Position numbers and translations under genes: made by a program
Shown: positions 13,401-24,577 of the stretch, one piece after another
How positions within the stretch are numbered: position 1 is the stretch's first letter
Layout: each line of letters opens with the position of its first letter
Source of the DNA: Dioscorea cayenensis subsp. rotundata
Taxonomy: Eukaryota; Streptophyta; Magnoliopsida; Dioscoreales; Dioscoreaceae
Assembly (NCBI RefSeq): GCF_009730915.1
Contig: NC_052479.1
Coordinates: 186,001-250,000, forward strand
DNA length: 64,000 nucleotides
Direction: 5' to 3'
Notes under the pieces: generated by a model
Seen by the model: only the letters and a program-made list of their open reading frames with translations
Told to the model about the DNA's origin: nothing
Database searches by the model: none

Positions 13401-14347
13401 TATGCAAGCCTCCCTCTCAAATCGTAAAACCCTTCTCTCCCTTTCGCTCTCGCTATTCGGGCTACGCCGGCTTCTTAGAAATTGTGCTTTTCTCGCCGTT
13501 CACCGGACTCTAGGTATGCTTTTCTCGCTTCCTTCTCGTCTCTATTCATCTCTCATTCTTGTAGTCGGTGGAGATTTGTTTGTGGTTGCGCCAATGGTGG
13601 TATTCTTCCGGTGATGATGCCGAGAAAGGATGAAGGTGGTGGTGATGACGGCGGCGGTGAGGAAGCATAGCAGTAAGGGGGGATTTGTATGTTTGATTTA
13701 CATGGGGAGATATGATTCTCCATTGGAGACTCCATTACACCTTAGAACGCATTTTTCCCGTCAGTATTCTTTTTGTTTAGCTAGAAAATTCACTTCTTAG
13801 TAACTGCCCTGAAGATGCCTTAATTATTGATGGATTATGTGGTTCTAGTTTCTAGGGGTTTAATTTAGAATTGGTCTTTCAGAAAGGTTGTAGCTTTCAT
13901 CTGTTTGGTTATGTATTGATTGTAATTGTTGGTGCTGCTTGGGTTTATTAGTCGTTTAGTGATTTTTGGGGGGTTTTTAAAATTGTTAAGCGTGTTGGGA
14001 ATTCTTCAGATGTCTCCAAGTTGCTCAATTGATCTTATGCTCGAATGTCGTGGATTATTTTGATCTAATTGGAGGTTTATATTGGATTTTGTTGTTTGCT
14101 GAATTAGAAAAGCATGAACTTGTGGTTATTGATTCAGTTCCTTTTCTCTCTTATTAGCTGAATAATAAGCATTATGTTGCAACCTCCACAATCCTGCTTT
14201 GTTTCATCCTCTTTCTGTTCTAGTTCAGAGTATTTTCTGGAGCAGGGTGTTAGTTGCTTTTTGTTTGAAACTTTTCTGTTGTTCTTTTCAGGCGTTTACA
14301 ACCGGGTATTGCACCATCGTTGTGGACAGACCCACTTTTACTGAGAA
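13395..14347 (+). other. Probable spliced 5' leader of the uL18 gene
   Basis: A CT-rich stretch with a telobox-like AAACCCT opens this region and looks like the leader of a ribosomal-protein gene. A good donor follows at about 13514 (CTAG then GTATGC), and an acceptor lies at 14290 (TTTCAG). The start codon used for the protein is at 14348, inside the exon that begins there. An ATG at 13402 opens a 37-codon stretch up to that donor; it would be an upstream ORF if the leader is transcribed. The exact leader exons cannot be fixed without transcripts. Confidence 0.4.
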
Positions 14348-15723
14348 ATGTTCAAGAGTATCTTGAACAATTCATGGAAGAAAGTATCCCTGGCTGGTGA
14401 ATGGAGAAGTGGGGCTTTTCTCTATGTTTGTAGAAGCAACTTTCACAAAGGACAGGTAGTGCATTATTAAAGTTTTCATCAATCTGTTTCTTCATTAAAA
14501 GATATGTGCTCTGATGTTTCCCAGTTGATGATGATACAAATGCATGCTTGCATTCATCACTGGACATTGTACTTGCAAAGAACAAATAATGAAGCTATTG
14601 TCTTTATTGATATTATTGTCAAATTAGAAGTTTGTTGTGTCAATATTTTGTATTAGGTTTTAAGATAAAAATTCTGTTTGAAGTTCTTCTTGGTTCTAGT
14701 ATTAAGAGATCTATTTATCATGTTGTATTTCATTTGAAGGAGATATGCATGGGCAGCTTTGCAATTTCCGCTTTACTCTCTATTTGTTCTGTTCTTTTGC
14801 TCGCCTGGATGTAGCTTTAAGCTTGTCATGAAATCCTACTTCACTGTGGCTTTGTTGGTGGAAAGCATAGTAGACAATGATTTTGTTAACTTATGATTGG
14901 TGTTGTGCGTCAATTTTTATATACAAATATTATTATTGCTGCCCAAGATCATCCAAAGTGACCATTTTAGAATTTCTACGTGATATGTTTTCTTTTTTAA
15001 GATTATACTGGTTATGAATTGTGAAATCTGTTTCATGTTTTGTATTCTTTGCATTCTCGGCAGTTAAAACAAATAACGATCCAGACTAGCAAATTTTTAT
15101 CTTAAACTGCAGAATCTCTAGAGCTACAGTCTTCATATGTGCATTTAATTCTTATTTCCTGATAACATCTAACACAACAAAAATCTTGGATATGACTTGA
15201 AAATCCTGTTCCTTTGATCAGGAAACCAAATAACTGCGGTTTCTGAGTGCAATGTTATTTTGTCTCTTAGGTTGTATGTGCCCCAAGGAGTTTCTTTGGA
15301 GTTGAAGATTTCCTAGACGATGACAACAGCCGTCCATACACATACAAGAAGGAGAAAAAATCTAAAAACCCACACAAGCATGTCTCATTCAAGCAGAGAA
15401 CAATAGCATACATGGAACCATTCACCCTTGATGTCTTCATCTCCAAGAGGTTTGTTTCAGCATCCCTCACCCACAGAGTCACCAGCAAACAAGTAGCAGT
15501 TGCTGGCACCAACTCCAAAGACATCAAAGCTGTTATCCAGTCCAGGTCAGACATCCCTGCATGCTTAGCAGTTGGCCGGATCTTAGCTGACAGAGCCAGA
15601 GAAGCTGATGTCTACACTGCCAGTTACACACCAAGGGAACGTGACAAGTTTGAAGGAAAAATCAGAGCTGTTGTTCAGTCTATCATTGACAACGGCATTG
15701 ACATCAAAGTTTATCTTGATTGA
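14348..15723 (+). CDS. Ribosomal protein uL18, mitochondrial-type (L18p/L5e family)
   Basis: This is a large-subunit ribosomal protein of the L18p/L5e family, which binds 5S rRNA in bacterial-type ribosomes. There are two exons, 14348-14455 and 15271-15723, joined in phase 0, giving 186 residues. The N-terminus (MFKSILNNSWKK) is basic and rich in hydroxylated residues, as expected of a mitochondrial presequence. The L18 fold runs from about residue 85: MEPFTLDVFISKRFVSASL, then VGRILADRAREADV, ending GIDIKVYLD. The length suits an organellar rather than a cytosolic (eukaryotic L5) protein. The start was chosen because the reading frame from this ATG splices cleanly into the conserved exon. 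Targeting is inferred from the sequence. The 3' end lies 66 bp from the stop of the convergent LEA gene, so the two transcripts probably overlap. Confidence 0.8.
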
Positions 15724-15789
15724 ACTTTTTTATTTAGAGTTTAAAACAACAAAAACATAAAGAGATCCGTTTATTTCTAACGGAGATGA

Positions 15790-16056
15790 TTAAGGAACAC
15801 CCTGGCGATTGATGGCATCCACAACATTAGTCTGAGCCTGGGTAAGGCCACTGCCGGAGAGTGTAGGAGCATCAGTGCCGCCGCCGTGGTGTGGCCGGTC
15901 TACAGGGGTTTTGTGGCCTTGGACACCATATGCTTGGGACTTGTACTCTTCTATGTTGTCATGCTGAACATAAGGGCTGGTTTCTGTTGGGAGTTTCACA
16001 TCTTCAGCTTCTTTTGTGCTTTTCTCTGCTTGTTTTCCTTGTTGAGCTCCTTCCAT
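15790..16056 (-). CDS. LEA group 6 (LEA18-type) protein, copy A
   Basis: This single-exon gene encodes a very hydrophilic, probably disordered protein of 88 residues. The features I match to the LEA_6/LEA18 family are LPTETSPYVQ, YGVQGHKTPV, the Gly/His block RPHHGGGTDAPTLSGSG and the C-terminus INRQGVP. Family members accumulate in seeds or under dehydration and are thought to protect cell components. There is no signal peptide, Cys or Trp. The start ATG at 16056 is the first in frame. A close paralogue lies on the same strand at 46927-47196 and differs mainly in the Lys/Glu-rich first 20 residues. Upstream RY and ABRE motifs suggest seed and ABA control. The family name rests on remembered motifs, not on a search. 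Confidence 0.78.
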   Translation of the reverse strand: MEGAQQGKQAEKSTKEAEDVKLPTETSPYVQHDNIEEYKSQAYGVQGHKTPVDRPHHGGGTDAPTLSGSGLTQAQTNVVDAINRQGVP

Positions 16057-16159
16057 TGTTGCCTCTGAAATGAATGAATTACCAGCAGCTGTGTCTTCTT
16101 TTTATTATGTGTGTTTCTCTAGTACTGATCAGTAATCACGGTCTTCTCTTCTTATTTGT

Positions 16160-16225
16160 CTGGCTGCATGCGCACAAGACTCCACGTAGCGCGCATGCAT
16201 GGGTTTCCATCGCCGCGTGGCGGGA
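16160..16225 (-). promoter_or_regulatory. Seed/ABA-type motif cluster upstream of LEA6 copy A
   Basis: About 110-165 bp upstream of the LEA6-A start codon lie an RY element CATGCATG (16194-16201), a second RY-like TGCATGC (16165-16171), an ABRE-type core ACGTGG on the gene strand (16182-16187) and a CGCGTGGC-like coupling sequence (about 16214-16222). RY elements are bound by B3 factors such as ABI3 and FUS3, and ABREs by ABI5-type bZIPs. A TATA-like ATAATAAAA lies nearer the gene, at about 16100. Function is inferred from motif knowledge. Confidence 0.55.
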
Positions 16226-16689
16226 TGGGAAGGCTCCTTGGACTAGATTGATAGTGTTTTCTCAATCTTAATTTCATTTTAAATAATAATTTACATATAT
16301 ATATATATATATAAAAGAATCTGAATAAAAATATTAACTCCATGTAATCGATTGCATAATATATTAGAAAACATAGAAATGCCAATTCTGCTGTATGGCG
16401 CCCCGTGTGTGCACATTTTATACAAATTGGATAAAAACTAAAACCTACTATTTTTAAATGTTGTAAAAATTTTTAACTTATTTTAATAACGCCAATCAAA
16501 TCAACCCGTCTCAACTAGCCAAAGAGACAACTAATATCTAAAAATTTAAATAAAAATGGAAAATATCAGGACCGTCGATTCCTTCCGAATAGATAAAACG
16601 ACTGTTTGATCTTAATCTAACGGCTGATATGAAACACATTTCCATCTAGCCCTTTGAAAAGCACTCTATATATTGGGAGCTTCGTTCCG

Positions 16690-16708
16690 GCATGTAGGGT
16701 TTTAGCCG
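16690..16708 (+). promoter_or_regulatory. Telobox in the RPL35a leader
   Basis: TAGGGTTTTA, the reverse complement of AAAACCCTA, lies about 15-25 bp upstream of the RPL35a start codon. Teloboxes (AAACCCTA) close to the transcription start are typical of plant ribosomal-protein and translation genes. Confidence 0.5.
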
Positions 16709-16720
16709 CCGCTTGCGACC

Positions 16721-17337
16721 ATGGTGAAGGGCAGGCAAGGCGAGCGAGTTCGGTGAGATCATCTCTAGCTCTTCGCCATTGCTACAGATCTCAAGCTCGA
16801 TCCATCCTTCTCCTTCTCAATCCTTTTGACAATCTCGATTTGATTTGCAGGCTTTACGTCCGTGGAACAGTGCTCGGCTACAAGAGGTATAGGATCTCAC
16901 ATCGCATCTCATCTCACCTCATCTCCTTCAAATTTTTGTTCACCATCGATGCTATGTTTGTTGAATTGCCAGATCGAAGTCGAATCAGAAGGAGAATACG
17001 TCGTTGATCCAGATCGAGGGCGTCAACACCAAGGAAGAAGTGGGATGGTACTGCGGCAAGCGGCTGGCTTACATCTACAAAGCGAAGGTCAAGAAGGAGG
17101 GATCTCACTATCGGTGCATCTGGGGAAAGGTCACTCGTCCTCATGGAAACAGTGGCGTTGTCCGGGCTAAGTTCAAGTCCAACTTGCCGCCAAAGTCCAT
17201 GGTGAGTAGTGACAAGTAGTTAATATGCACCTTTTCTGTTTATTTTTCCCTTTGCCAGTTAATGACCCTTGTGTGTTTTCTGTTGGTGAATGCAGGGATC
17301 CAAGGTTAGGGTTTTCATGTACCCAAGCAACATCTGA
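16721..17337 (+). CDS. RPL35A: 60S ribosomal protein L35a (eL33)
   Basis: This is a cytosolic large-subunit ribosomal protein. Four exons, 16721-16752, 16851-16886, 16973-17201 and 17296-17337, encode 112 residues, the standard plant length. The protein opens [16 protein letters not shown], continues with the conserved [20 protein letters not shown] and [19 protein letters not shown], and ends [10 protein letters not shown]. All four exons join with consensus GT-AG sites and correct phase. The start ATG follows a telobox-bearing leader. A good donor (GAG then GTGAGT) sits one base after the stop codon, and a strong acceptor lies at 19548, so the 3'-UTR probably contains a 2.2-kb intron. Such an intron should not trigger nonsense-mediated decay because the junction is only 1 nt past the stop. 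The gene is divergent from LEA6-A, with about 660 bp between the starts. Confidence 0.96.
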
Positions 17338-18097
17338 GGTGAGTTTGTTTTGCTGATTAGATGTAATTTAACAATGTTTTGAAGCTTGTGTTATTAGAAG
17401 TGTTTGATTGTTAGGAGCAAAGCTAAGTTTTTGTGCACTAGAAATCATCATCTGTTGCATTAATGCTCGATTGATTAAGTTGACAAATTTTGGAAGGTCT
17501 TAAAATGGTAGATACCATTGTGCGGCATTTGATAACTCATCATTTTACATTAAGTTTGCTTTAGATGGTAGTGACATTTCTGTATCTAATTGTTTGATGT
17601 TTCATTGTTTACTTCTGTTCTGCTGTTTTAATAGTTTTATTCATCAACTCGATGTGAATGTATACAAGGACATACGTGGATTGTATCTCAATGGAATTCT
17701 GCATCAATTGGATGCAGATGGCAGGGATACTTATGGGCCTCCAGTGAGCCTTACTTTGGCCTGACCATTGAGAGGCTCACCCACTCCCTGGGTACATGTC
17801 ATGGCCAGGTTTATAGGCTGTACATGACCCAAACTTGGTCGGTCCCAGTATATCAGTGAATTTTTAGATTGACAAGTTAATCTCTTGTTGAATGCAATGT
17901 TTTGCATAATTTGCGGCATTTTGAACTTTCAGTAGACTTGGTTTTTTTTTTCCAGTGGCGTTGGTTGTTTGATTTGAACTTTTGTATGTTTACTTAGTTA
18001 ATTCCTGTTCTTTCTGGTTTTGGTGATGAATTGAGTGAGGGATGAAAGAAATAACCACTACTGAGACTTGTCTCAATGAGGTTGCTTGTAAATGACT

Positions 18098-18302
18098 TTT
18101 TTTTTTAATATTATAAAAAAAAAATTAAATATCAAAATGCGCATCCTATGCATTAATTACCAAAGTACACAGGGTTCGCATATGCACTTCCACTATTTCA
18201 AAAAAATGGGGGTGCATGTACACATTCTGTGCATTTTGGTAATTAATGAGCAGGATACGCATTCTGGTTTCTTAAAAAAATTCTGTAATATTTTTTTTTT
18301 AA
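18098..18302. mobile_element. Foldback (MITE-like) element with arms of about 95 bp
   Basis: The left arm, with ATGCGCATCCTATGCATTAA and TTACCAAA, matches the reverse complement of the right arm, with GTAATTAATGAGCAGGATAC and GCATTCTGG, along nearly its whole length. Only a short centre around a run of A residues is left unpaired. The outer ends are A/T runs, so no clear target-site duplication can be read. The size and near-complete inverted symmetry suit a nonautonomous foldback MITE. The superfamily is not clear. Confidence 0.6.
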
Positions 18303-19000
18303 AAGCCAATTAATGCTTATTGTTTTCATTGTTACCAAATGGTTGCTTGTAGTTGTATTACAATAAAACAGAAAAATTACTCTGTTTTCATTGTCTATAT
18401 ACATGATAGTTACATTATTGATTATTGGATTAGTTATAGTCTTCTTGGTGTGCGTGCTGGTGAATTGAGCATATGATGACCTAAATGATCAATACTGAGA
18501 TTTATCTCAATGAAGTTTTGGATAAATCGAGCTTTTTAAAACTGATGCTCATTCTTCAGGATGATCATGCATGCATTCTAAGTTATGAACTTCTTGCCGT
18601 AGCTGATTTTACTTATTTTCCAATATTTTCACTGGTTCATGATTTATGGTCACTTTGTGTGAGTATAACTGTATGGTAATTAGTTTGCAGGATGTGCATT
18701 TTGGTGTTTATAAAATTTTTTATGATATTTTTTTAATAAAAAGCTAACTGATGCTCATTGTTCATTGCCGCCAAATAGCTGCTTGTAGTTGTATTATAAT
18801 AAAACAGAATAATTACTATGTTTTCATTGTCTATGTACATGATAGTTATATTATTGATTATTGGATTAGTTATAGTCTTCTTGGGTGATCATGCATGCAT
18901 TCTAAGTTATGGACTTCTTGCTGTAGCTGATTTTACTTATTTTCAATATTTTCACTGGTTCATGATTCATGATTCATGATCACGTGTGTGAATATATCTT
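18238..19000. repeat. Direct duplication, period about 436 bp, in the RPL35a 3'-UTR intron
   Basis: Copy 1 (about 18238-18674) and copy 2 (about 18675-19000) share long runs, for example GCTTGTAGTTGTATTA at 18345 and its match at 18781, and the blocks around TTGGATTAGTTATAGTCTTC and GATCATGCATGCATTCTAAG. Copy 2 lacks about 115 bp present in copy 1. The duplicated unit starts inside the right arm of the foldback element, so the duplication came after that insertion. Identity looks like roughly 85-90% by eye. Confidence 0.7.
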
Positions 19001-19719
19001 TATGGTATATGTTTATTTTTCTTATATAATTACATCCACTAGGAATTCCCAACTTAATGTCTTAAGGGTAGTTGTTCTTGGTGGAATTAAAAGTCTTTAT
19101 AAATTTATGACCTTTTGTTATATGATTTGCTCACTTGTTAAAGTTCAATATTTTCTTATTTGTGATTGTTGTCACTCTTACTTGTTTTAAGTTTGGAGCT
19201 ATTAGATTTTTTTTTTTTATATATTGCCCTTAACATTACAGTACCATACTCAAAACATATATTACTTCATATCCTATATTATACTATGGAGCATTCCTGT
19301 GTTCAAATGGCAATGTGCAGGGCCTTGTTCATTTGGTCATCTTATTGTTTCTTACATGTAACCAATTTTGGGCACTCCTCGATTCCTTAGGTTTCCCTTC
19401 AGTTACATCTCCTTAGCTCCATTGGTAGGCATTATTGTAAATTTGTCTTGCTTAACGCAACTGATGGCATTACCATAATATCATGTCTATCTGTGCTTCT
19501 AAACTTTGCTTTCAAAGCTTGACCCTTTCTTGTTTACTCTTTTTGCAGTTCAACTAGAGGGTCTCCTGGTGAGCAAGAGTTGTTGCTGGAGTTTGGCACA
19601 CAAAACCTGCTGGTTTTGCTGAACTGGTGTTTTTTTTTTTTTTATCAATTGTTTAACAATCATAATCTCTCTTTTCAGTGAAAGCTGGGACTTATGCTCA
19701 GATTTACTACATTTGAAGT

Positions 19720-20567
19720 CTTTTCTGATTTATTGTCTACATATATATATATTGCCCTTCATTTTATTGTCGTTTGTATTTGAACTCCTTAAAAAAAAAA
19801 CTACATTTGATTTCTAATTCAAAGATGAAACTCAACATCCAAACACAACCCCTAACAATATCCCATCTCTTTCTTGATTCAGTGGAATCTTTGTGTGCTT
19901 TATTAAGATTACAGATTCCTATAGTAGTGGAGTTCTCATTGTTTATTTGGATAGTATAGTTAGATATATATGTTTATATGTGGGGGTGTGGGTGTGTGTA
20001 AATAATGCAAAAGACCATCTTCCTTTCAAAACTAATGATGATTTACGAACAAGGAGTGCAGGACACATCACTTCCACATACTACTTAGTACTTCCATTCT
20101 ATATGTTTAATAAGATCATATGTCTACCATTTCATTAACAACAAAAATTAATAATATCTGCTGCTTCTAGTCATAAGCTAAATCAGAACCAACTCCAGAA
20201 AAAGTTCTCCATCCAAATGATGTTCTCTGCCCATGAAGAACAATTCAGACCTTTGATGCCAAGATTCTCAAACACCACTTGCCCTTCTCACAATGAAAAA
20301 ATAAGCACATATTCCCAAATTCCCTTCTAGTTAGTAGTTGATGTGATAAAATATAAATCTTATCCATTATATTTATAACTAAAAAAATTTAAATAAAAAT
20401 GTTTTTACAAATAAATTAGTGTCACATGATTCACTTTATTTGATCAAAAAATTAAAAAATTAAAAATAACCAAAATATAGTTGCAATAAATCACAGTTGT
20501 TGATGACGAGGATTAATTCATTGCCTGCCTAAACAGCCTCCATCTTCGTCACCTTTTTCTTTCAACA

Positions 20568-20570
<3 letters not shown>
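19720..20570. other. Spacer between RPL35a and UCP1
   Basis: This AT-rich spacer holds a (TA)n run near 19741-19751 and no convincing coding frame. The right part is the presumed promoter of UCP1. I see no RNA gene or mobile-element termini here. Confidence 0.4.

Positions 20571-20607
<37 letters not shown>
20571..20607. repeat. (CT)n microsatellite in the UCP1 leader
   Basis: A 37-bp uninterrupted CT run lies about 75 bp upstream of the UCP1 start codon and is probably transcribed in the 5'-UTR. Pyrimidine-rich leaders are common in plant genes, and the run may vary in length between individuals. Confidence 0.85.
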
Positions 20608-20610
<3 letters not shown>

Positions 20611-20681
20611 CTATATAACGAGGCTCGAATCCCTAGGTTTTCATATGCTTCATCCCCGAAGTCGTCCTTCCAATCTCGACA

Positions 20682-23359
20682 ATGGGCGGCGACCATGGAT
20701 CGAAGGCCGAGATCTCCTTTGGCGGACGCTTGGCCAGCAGCGCCATCGCCGCTTGTTTCGCTGAGGTACTGCACTTGCTTCCCTTCGTACTGTCCGTGAT
20801 CTATATCATTGCTCACGAGAGTCTACCATTTGGGCGAGAATTTAGTATTGGATTGTTTTTTTCCCTTCTTTTGTGGATCATGCTCTGTGCTCGATCTCGG
20901 CTGGTTTGCGATTTAGGGTTCATGTTTGGTGATTTAGAGCGAGTGGAATCTTATTATTTGCACTTTATTTCAACGAATACGTTTCTCTTTTTTGGTTTTG
21001 ATTCGCAAAACCCTAGCTTTGCTAATTTTGTGTGATGTTTTTTCAGTTGTGTACCATCCCTTTGGACACTGCGAAAGTGAGGCTTCAGCTTCAGAAGAAG
21101 GGAGCATCAGGGGATGGGTTTGCTATACCGAAATACCGAGGAATGTTGGGTACTGTTGCTACGATTGCGAGAGAAGAAGGCATGGCTGCGCTTTGGAAGG
21201 GCATTGTTCCTGGTTTGCATCGTCAATGCATTTTCGGTGGGCTTCGAATTGGGTTGTATGAGCCAGTATGTTTCAACTTTCAAGTTTAGTTAATGCTTTG
21301 ATTTCCATTTTCATTCAGTGTGTAAGTGATACTTGAGTTCTCTTGCTTGATCATCAGGTGAGAAACTTCTATGTTGGTGATAATTTTGTTGGAGATGTTC
21401 CTTTGTCTAAGAAAATACTTGCCGGGCTGACTACTGGTAGGCATATATATTCATATATTTGTTTGTTGGAATAAAAAATCCTTATTGTTGTAATTGACTT
21501 TTGATATGCTAAATGAAATTTTATTGTGGAATCAGGTGCTCTTGGGATTATAGTGGCTAATCCCACCGATCTGGTAAAAGTAAGGCTTCAAGCAGAAGGA
21601 AAGCTTCCACCTGGTGTGCCAAAACGTTATTCAGGAGCACTGAGTGCTTACTCCACAATAGTCAGACAGGTTATATTGGTGGTTTTGTTGTCACTATTCA
21701 ATGTTAAATTACAATGGTTTACACTGAAAGTAATTGAAACTTTGAAATGTAGGAGGGATTAGCAGCACTGTGGACTGGTGTTGGTCCAAATATTGCACGA
21801 AATGCTATCATCAATGCTGCGGAATTAGCTAGCTATGATCAAATAAAAGAGGTACAATTATCATAGTCAGTTTTCCTAATGAAAATATGCTACTCAGCCA
21901 CCATATTTTCTCTTCTTTACATCTCCATTTCTTTCATTTGTTTGCCGCATCAATGATTGATCTCATCTTTTGTGCAGACAATTCTTAAACTTCCAGGATT
22001 TTCAGATAATGTATTTACACATCTTTTAGCTGGTCTTGGGGCTGGTTTTTTTGCAGTATGTATTGGATCCCCGGTTGATGTGGTAAGCTTTCAAATCCTT
22101 TACGTCACTACCTTACTCTTGTCTTGTTAAAATTCTTTAGCCATTTCCTTGAATGCATTCATACATTAAAATTAAAAGCTGGTTTGGTGATAAGTTTCTG
22201 ATCTAAGGCTAAGCTAATTCGTTGTTTGATATCTGATCTTGCTCCTAATTTGTCTCAGGTCAAGTCCAGAATGATGGGAGATTCCGCCTACAAAAATACA
22301 CTCGATTGTTTTGTGAAGACCTTCAAAAATGATGTATGATAACCTTCACTATCTTCCTTTATGTGCTTCAGTTTGTGAATCAATGTTACAACTTCTAAAC
22401 CTGTTTATGGTGCAATTTGTTGTTGATGTATTGTGGTTTAGCCTTTCTAGCTGTTTTTCACTTATGTGCAACATGAATTTCTCAAAAATGACTTGGTTTA
22501 AGGTATTCATGTTATGAGACAATTTTTTGGAAATGAATTTGATGGAAAATGATATCAGCTATGGGTTATGCATTTGATGTGCATGCTTGGAGTCTACAAA
22601 CTCTGATTGTTTTTTTTTAAGTGATAGTTTAGAAGGCTAAGTCCCTGCTTCCCCAAAGTTGGTGTAATCTGTGGGTTGCTGGTTAAACATCAATTATTAG
22701 TGGAAACTTTAGTTGATAAGAATCCCTTGTTTGATTGTCTTTTTGCTGAGCATCTCTTATATGTAATAGCTTAGTTGATTCAACCAACTTTCTCCACTGT
22801 TGGAATCTTAAATTGTTACCAAGATATATATATATATATAGATATATATGAAAGCATAAGCATATTGTTTCGTTTGATATGATGTTCTCTGAAGACAAAA
22901 ATCTCAACCTTTTTCTGCTTGCTTGTTGATGTTCTCAATTAGTTTTTTTGTTGTTATTTAAAGGGCGGTTTCATGTGGCATTCAATTAATTAAGGGATAT
23001 TCTCTTTTATTTGCAGGGACCTTTAGCTTTCTACAAAGGTTTTATTCCAAATTTCGGCCGCTTGGGATCATGGAATGTGATCATGTTCTTAACTTTGGAA
23101 CAGGTAATTCTTGTTTCTTGTAATATTGATCCTTTTTCTTTTGAATTTCTTGGTTGCCCTAAGGGCAACATTATTTTGCTGTGACCCAAGGTTTCTTAAT
23201 GCATTCGAGTCATTTTGTTTTCCAAAGAACTAAGCAGTCATTGCTCATCATTGTTAATGATTGATCTTTAAGCGATTTTCCCCCGAAAACATTCTGACCA
23301 CTAATTTGGTGTTGTCTCAACAGGTGAAAAAAATTTTTGTGAGAGAAACTCCAAATTGA
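20682..23359 (+). CDS. UCP1: Mitochondrial uncoupling protein 1 (PUMP1)
   Basis: This is an inner-membrane carrier of the SLC25 family, linked to proton leak and dicarboxylate/amino-acid exchange in plant mitochondria. Nine exons, 20682-20765, 21047-21265, 21358-21436, 21536-21669, 21753-21851, 21978-22082, 22259-22333, 23017-23103 and 23324-23359, encode 305 residues; the Arabidopsis protein has 306. The three carrier signatures are PLDTAKVR (Pro33), PTDLVKVR (Pro137) and SPVDVVKSR (Pro237), each opening one of three repeats of about 100 residues. The repeat signature [11 protein letters not shown] and the related [11 protein letters not shown] and [10 protein letters not shown] are intact, as is the C-terminal segment VKKIFVRE. 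All junctions are consensus GT-AG and keep the frame. A UCP1 assignment rather than UCP2 is based on length and similarity from memory. It is convergent with GIL1, with 472 bp between the stops. Confidence 0.95.
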
Positions 23360-23831
23360 CAGTTCAAAGTGCAGCACCAAAGGCCATAATTTTTATTTAA
23401 GTTTTTCAGCTGATTTTTCCTAAATGCTGAATATTGGTGAGATACCATTAATATTCTTCCCCGGTGAGATTAATTGGGGCATTTAAGATGCATCAATTTA
23501 TTCAGAAAATAGTTTATCTAAGCGTCAAATGTTTGGTGGAACTCAACTACCATTTCTCTATCAGCAATAAAATTTATTTTAAGCGTTAATGGTGTGAATT
23601 GCTTGCGATACTTTTTCTTCTCTAATTATGAAAGGATATTGATTCAAAAGAAAATACATGAGACTCAGAAGTCTGAAGCCGGACAAATGCTCTTTATTCC
23701 AAGAAAAAGTCATCCACATCCAAAAGCCCAGAAAAGAAGGCAAAAGTGCCAACATTGTGATAAACATTATAAGCAACAACAGTACACAGAGTACACAACA
23801 AAAGTCTAACCAACCCCAACAAACAAACTAA
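23360..23831. other. Convergent spacer between UCP1 and GIL1
   Basis: This 472-bp interval contains the 3'-UTRs of the two convergent genes. No other coding sequence is apparent. Confidence 0.5.
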
Positions 23832-24545
23832 TCAATCAACAAGCACCTGTCCTTTAGGAACAAGATAAACCCTAGCCCGCACCAAAGACCCATTTCCAAG
23901 CTTAAACCCAGGCCCAACTGAGAACCCAACAACAAGCCCAGAGGGAACTCGTCCGCTGGCAAACCGCACAACGCTCTCCATGTAGGCTGGATGGAACTCG
24001 GCCCCTTTGCTGGCCTCAAAGTGCGCCGGAGCCGGCTCCAGCGCGAATGCCAGCAAGTGCAACATCCACACAGCCTTGGCCAATCTCAAGAACTCTCCGT
24101 AAAACCCCGTTCTTGGGTGCCCTCCTCCCATCACTGCCCTCCTTTGCTCTAAACCCCCGAACAACGACTCCTCCATCTTCGCGTGCACGATCGCCAGATA
24201 CTTCTTCGCCGCAAACCTGTGTTGTTTTTGTTGTTGCGGAAGTGTTAAGCATGAGAGTTGTGTTACTGTGTCAATCTCAAATTAGTAATATATATATATA
24301 TATATATATATATGATCAATCATGTCAAATTAGTAATATATATATATGTTCAATCTTCTGATTGAGATACAACAGTTTATTAATTATAAATGAACAAAAA
24401 TTACTGTACTGTATAATTAAAAATTGATATAAACAGTATTAAACTCTATTTTTACTAACATCGACCGTACAAAAATTTTTTTTAAAAAAAAACCCAATTA
24501 TCAACTGCGTACGCCTGCGGAGGCAAATGTCCGCAAAATACTTTT

Positions 24546-24577
<32 letters not shown>

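Larger units (their letters stand above)
17339..19548 (+). other. Probable 3'-UTR intron of RPL35a
   Basis: The donor GTGAGT at 17339 follows the stop codon by one base. The acceptor TTTTTGCAG ends at 19548, and a GC-richer exon-like stretch follows (about 19549-19720), which would be the terminal 3'-UTR exon. The interval has no gene-like ORF. It carries a foldback element at about 18098-18302 and a duplicated segment at 18238-19000. The intron call is inferred from splice consensus and the lack of any other gene to own the terminal exon. Confidence 0.5.

Noticed and set aside
20600-20640. tRNA-like GGCTCGAATCCC at about 20621
   Set aside because: No cloverleaf can be drawn around it; it lies in the UCP1 leader.
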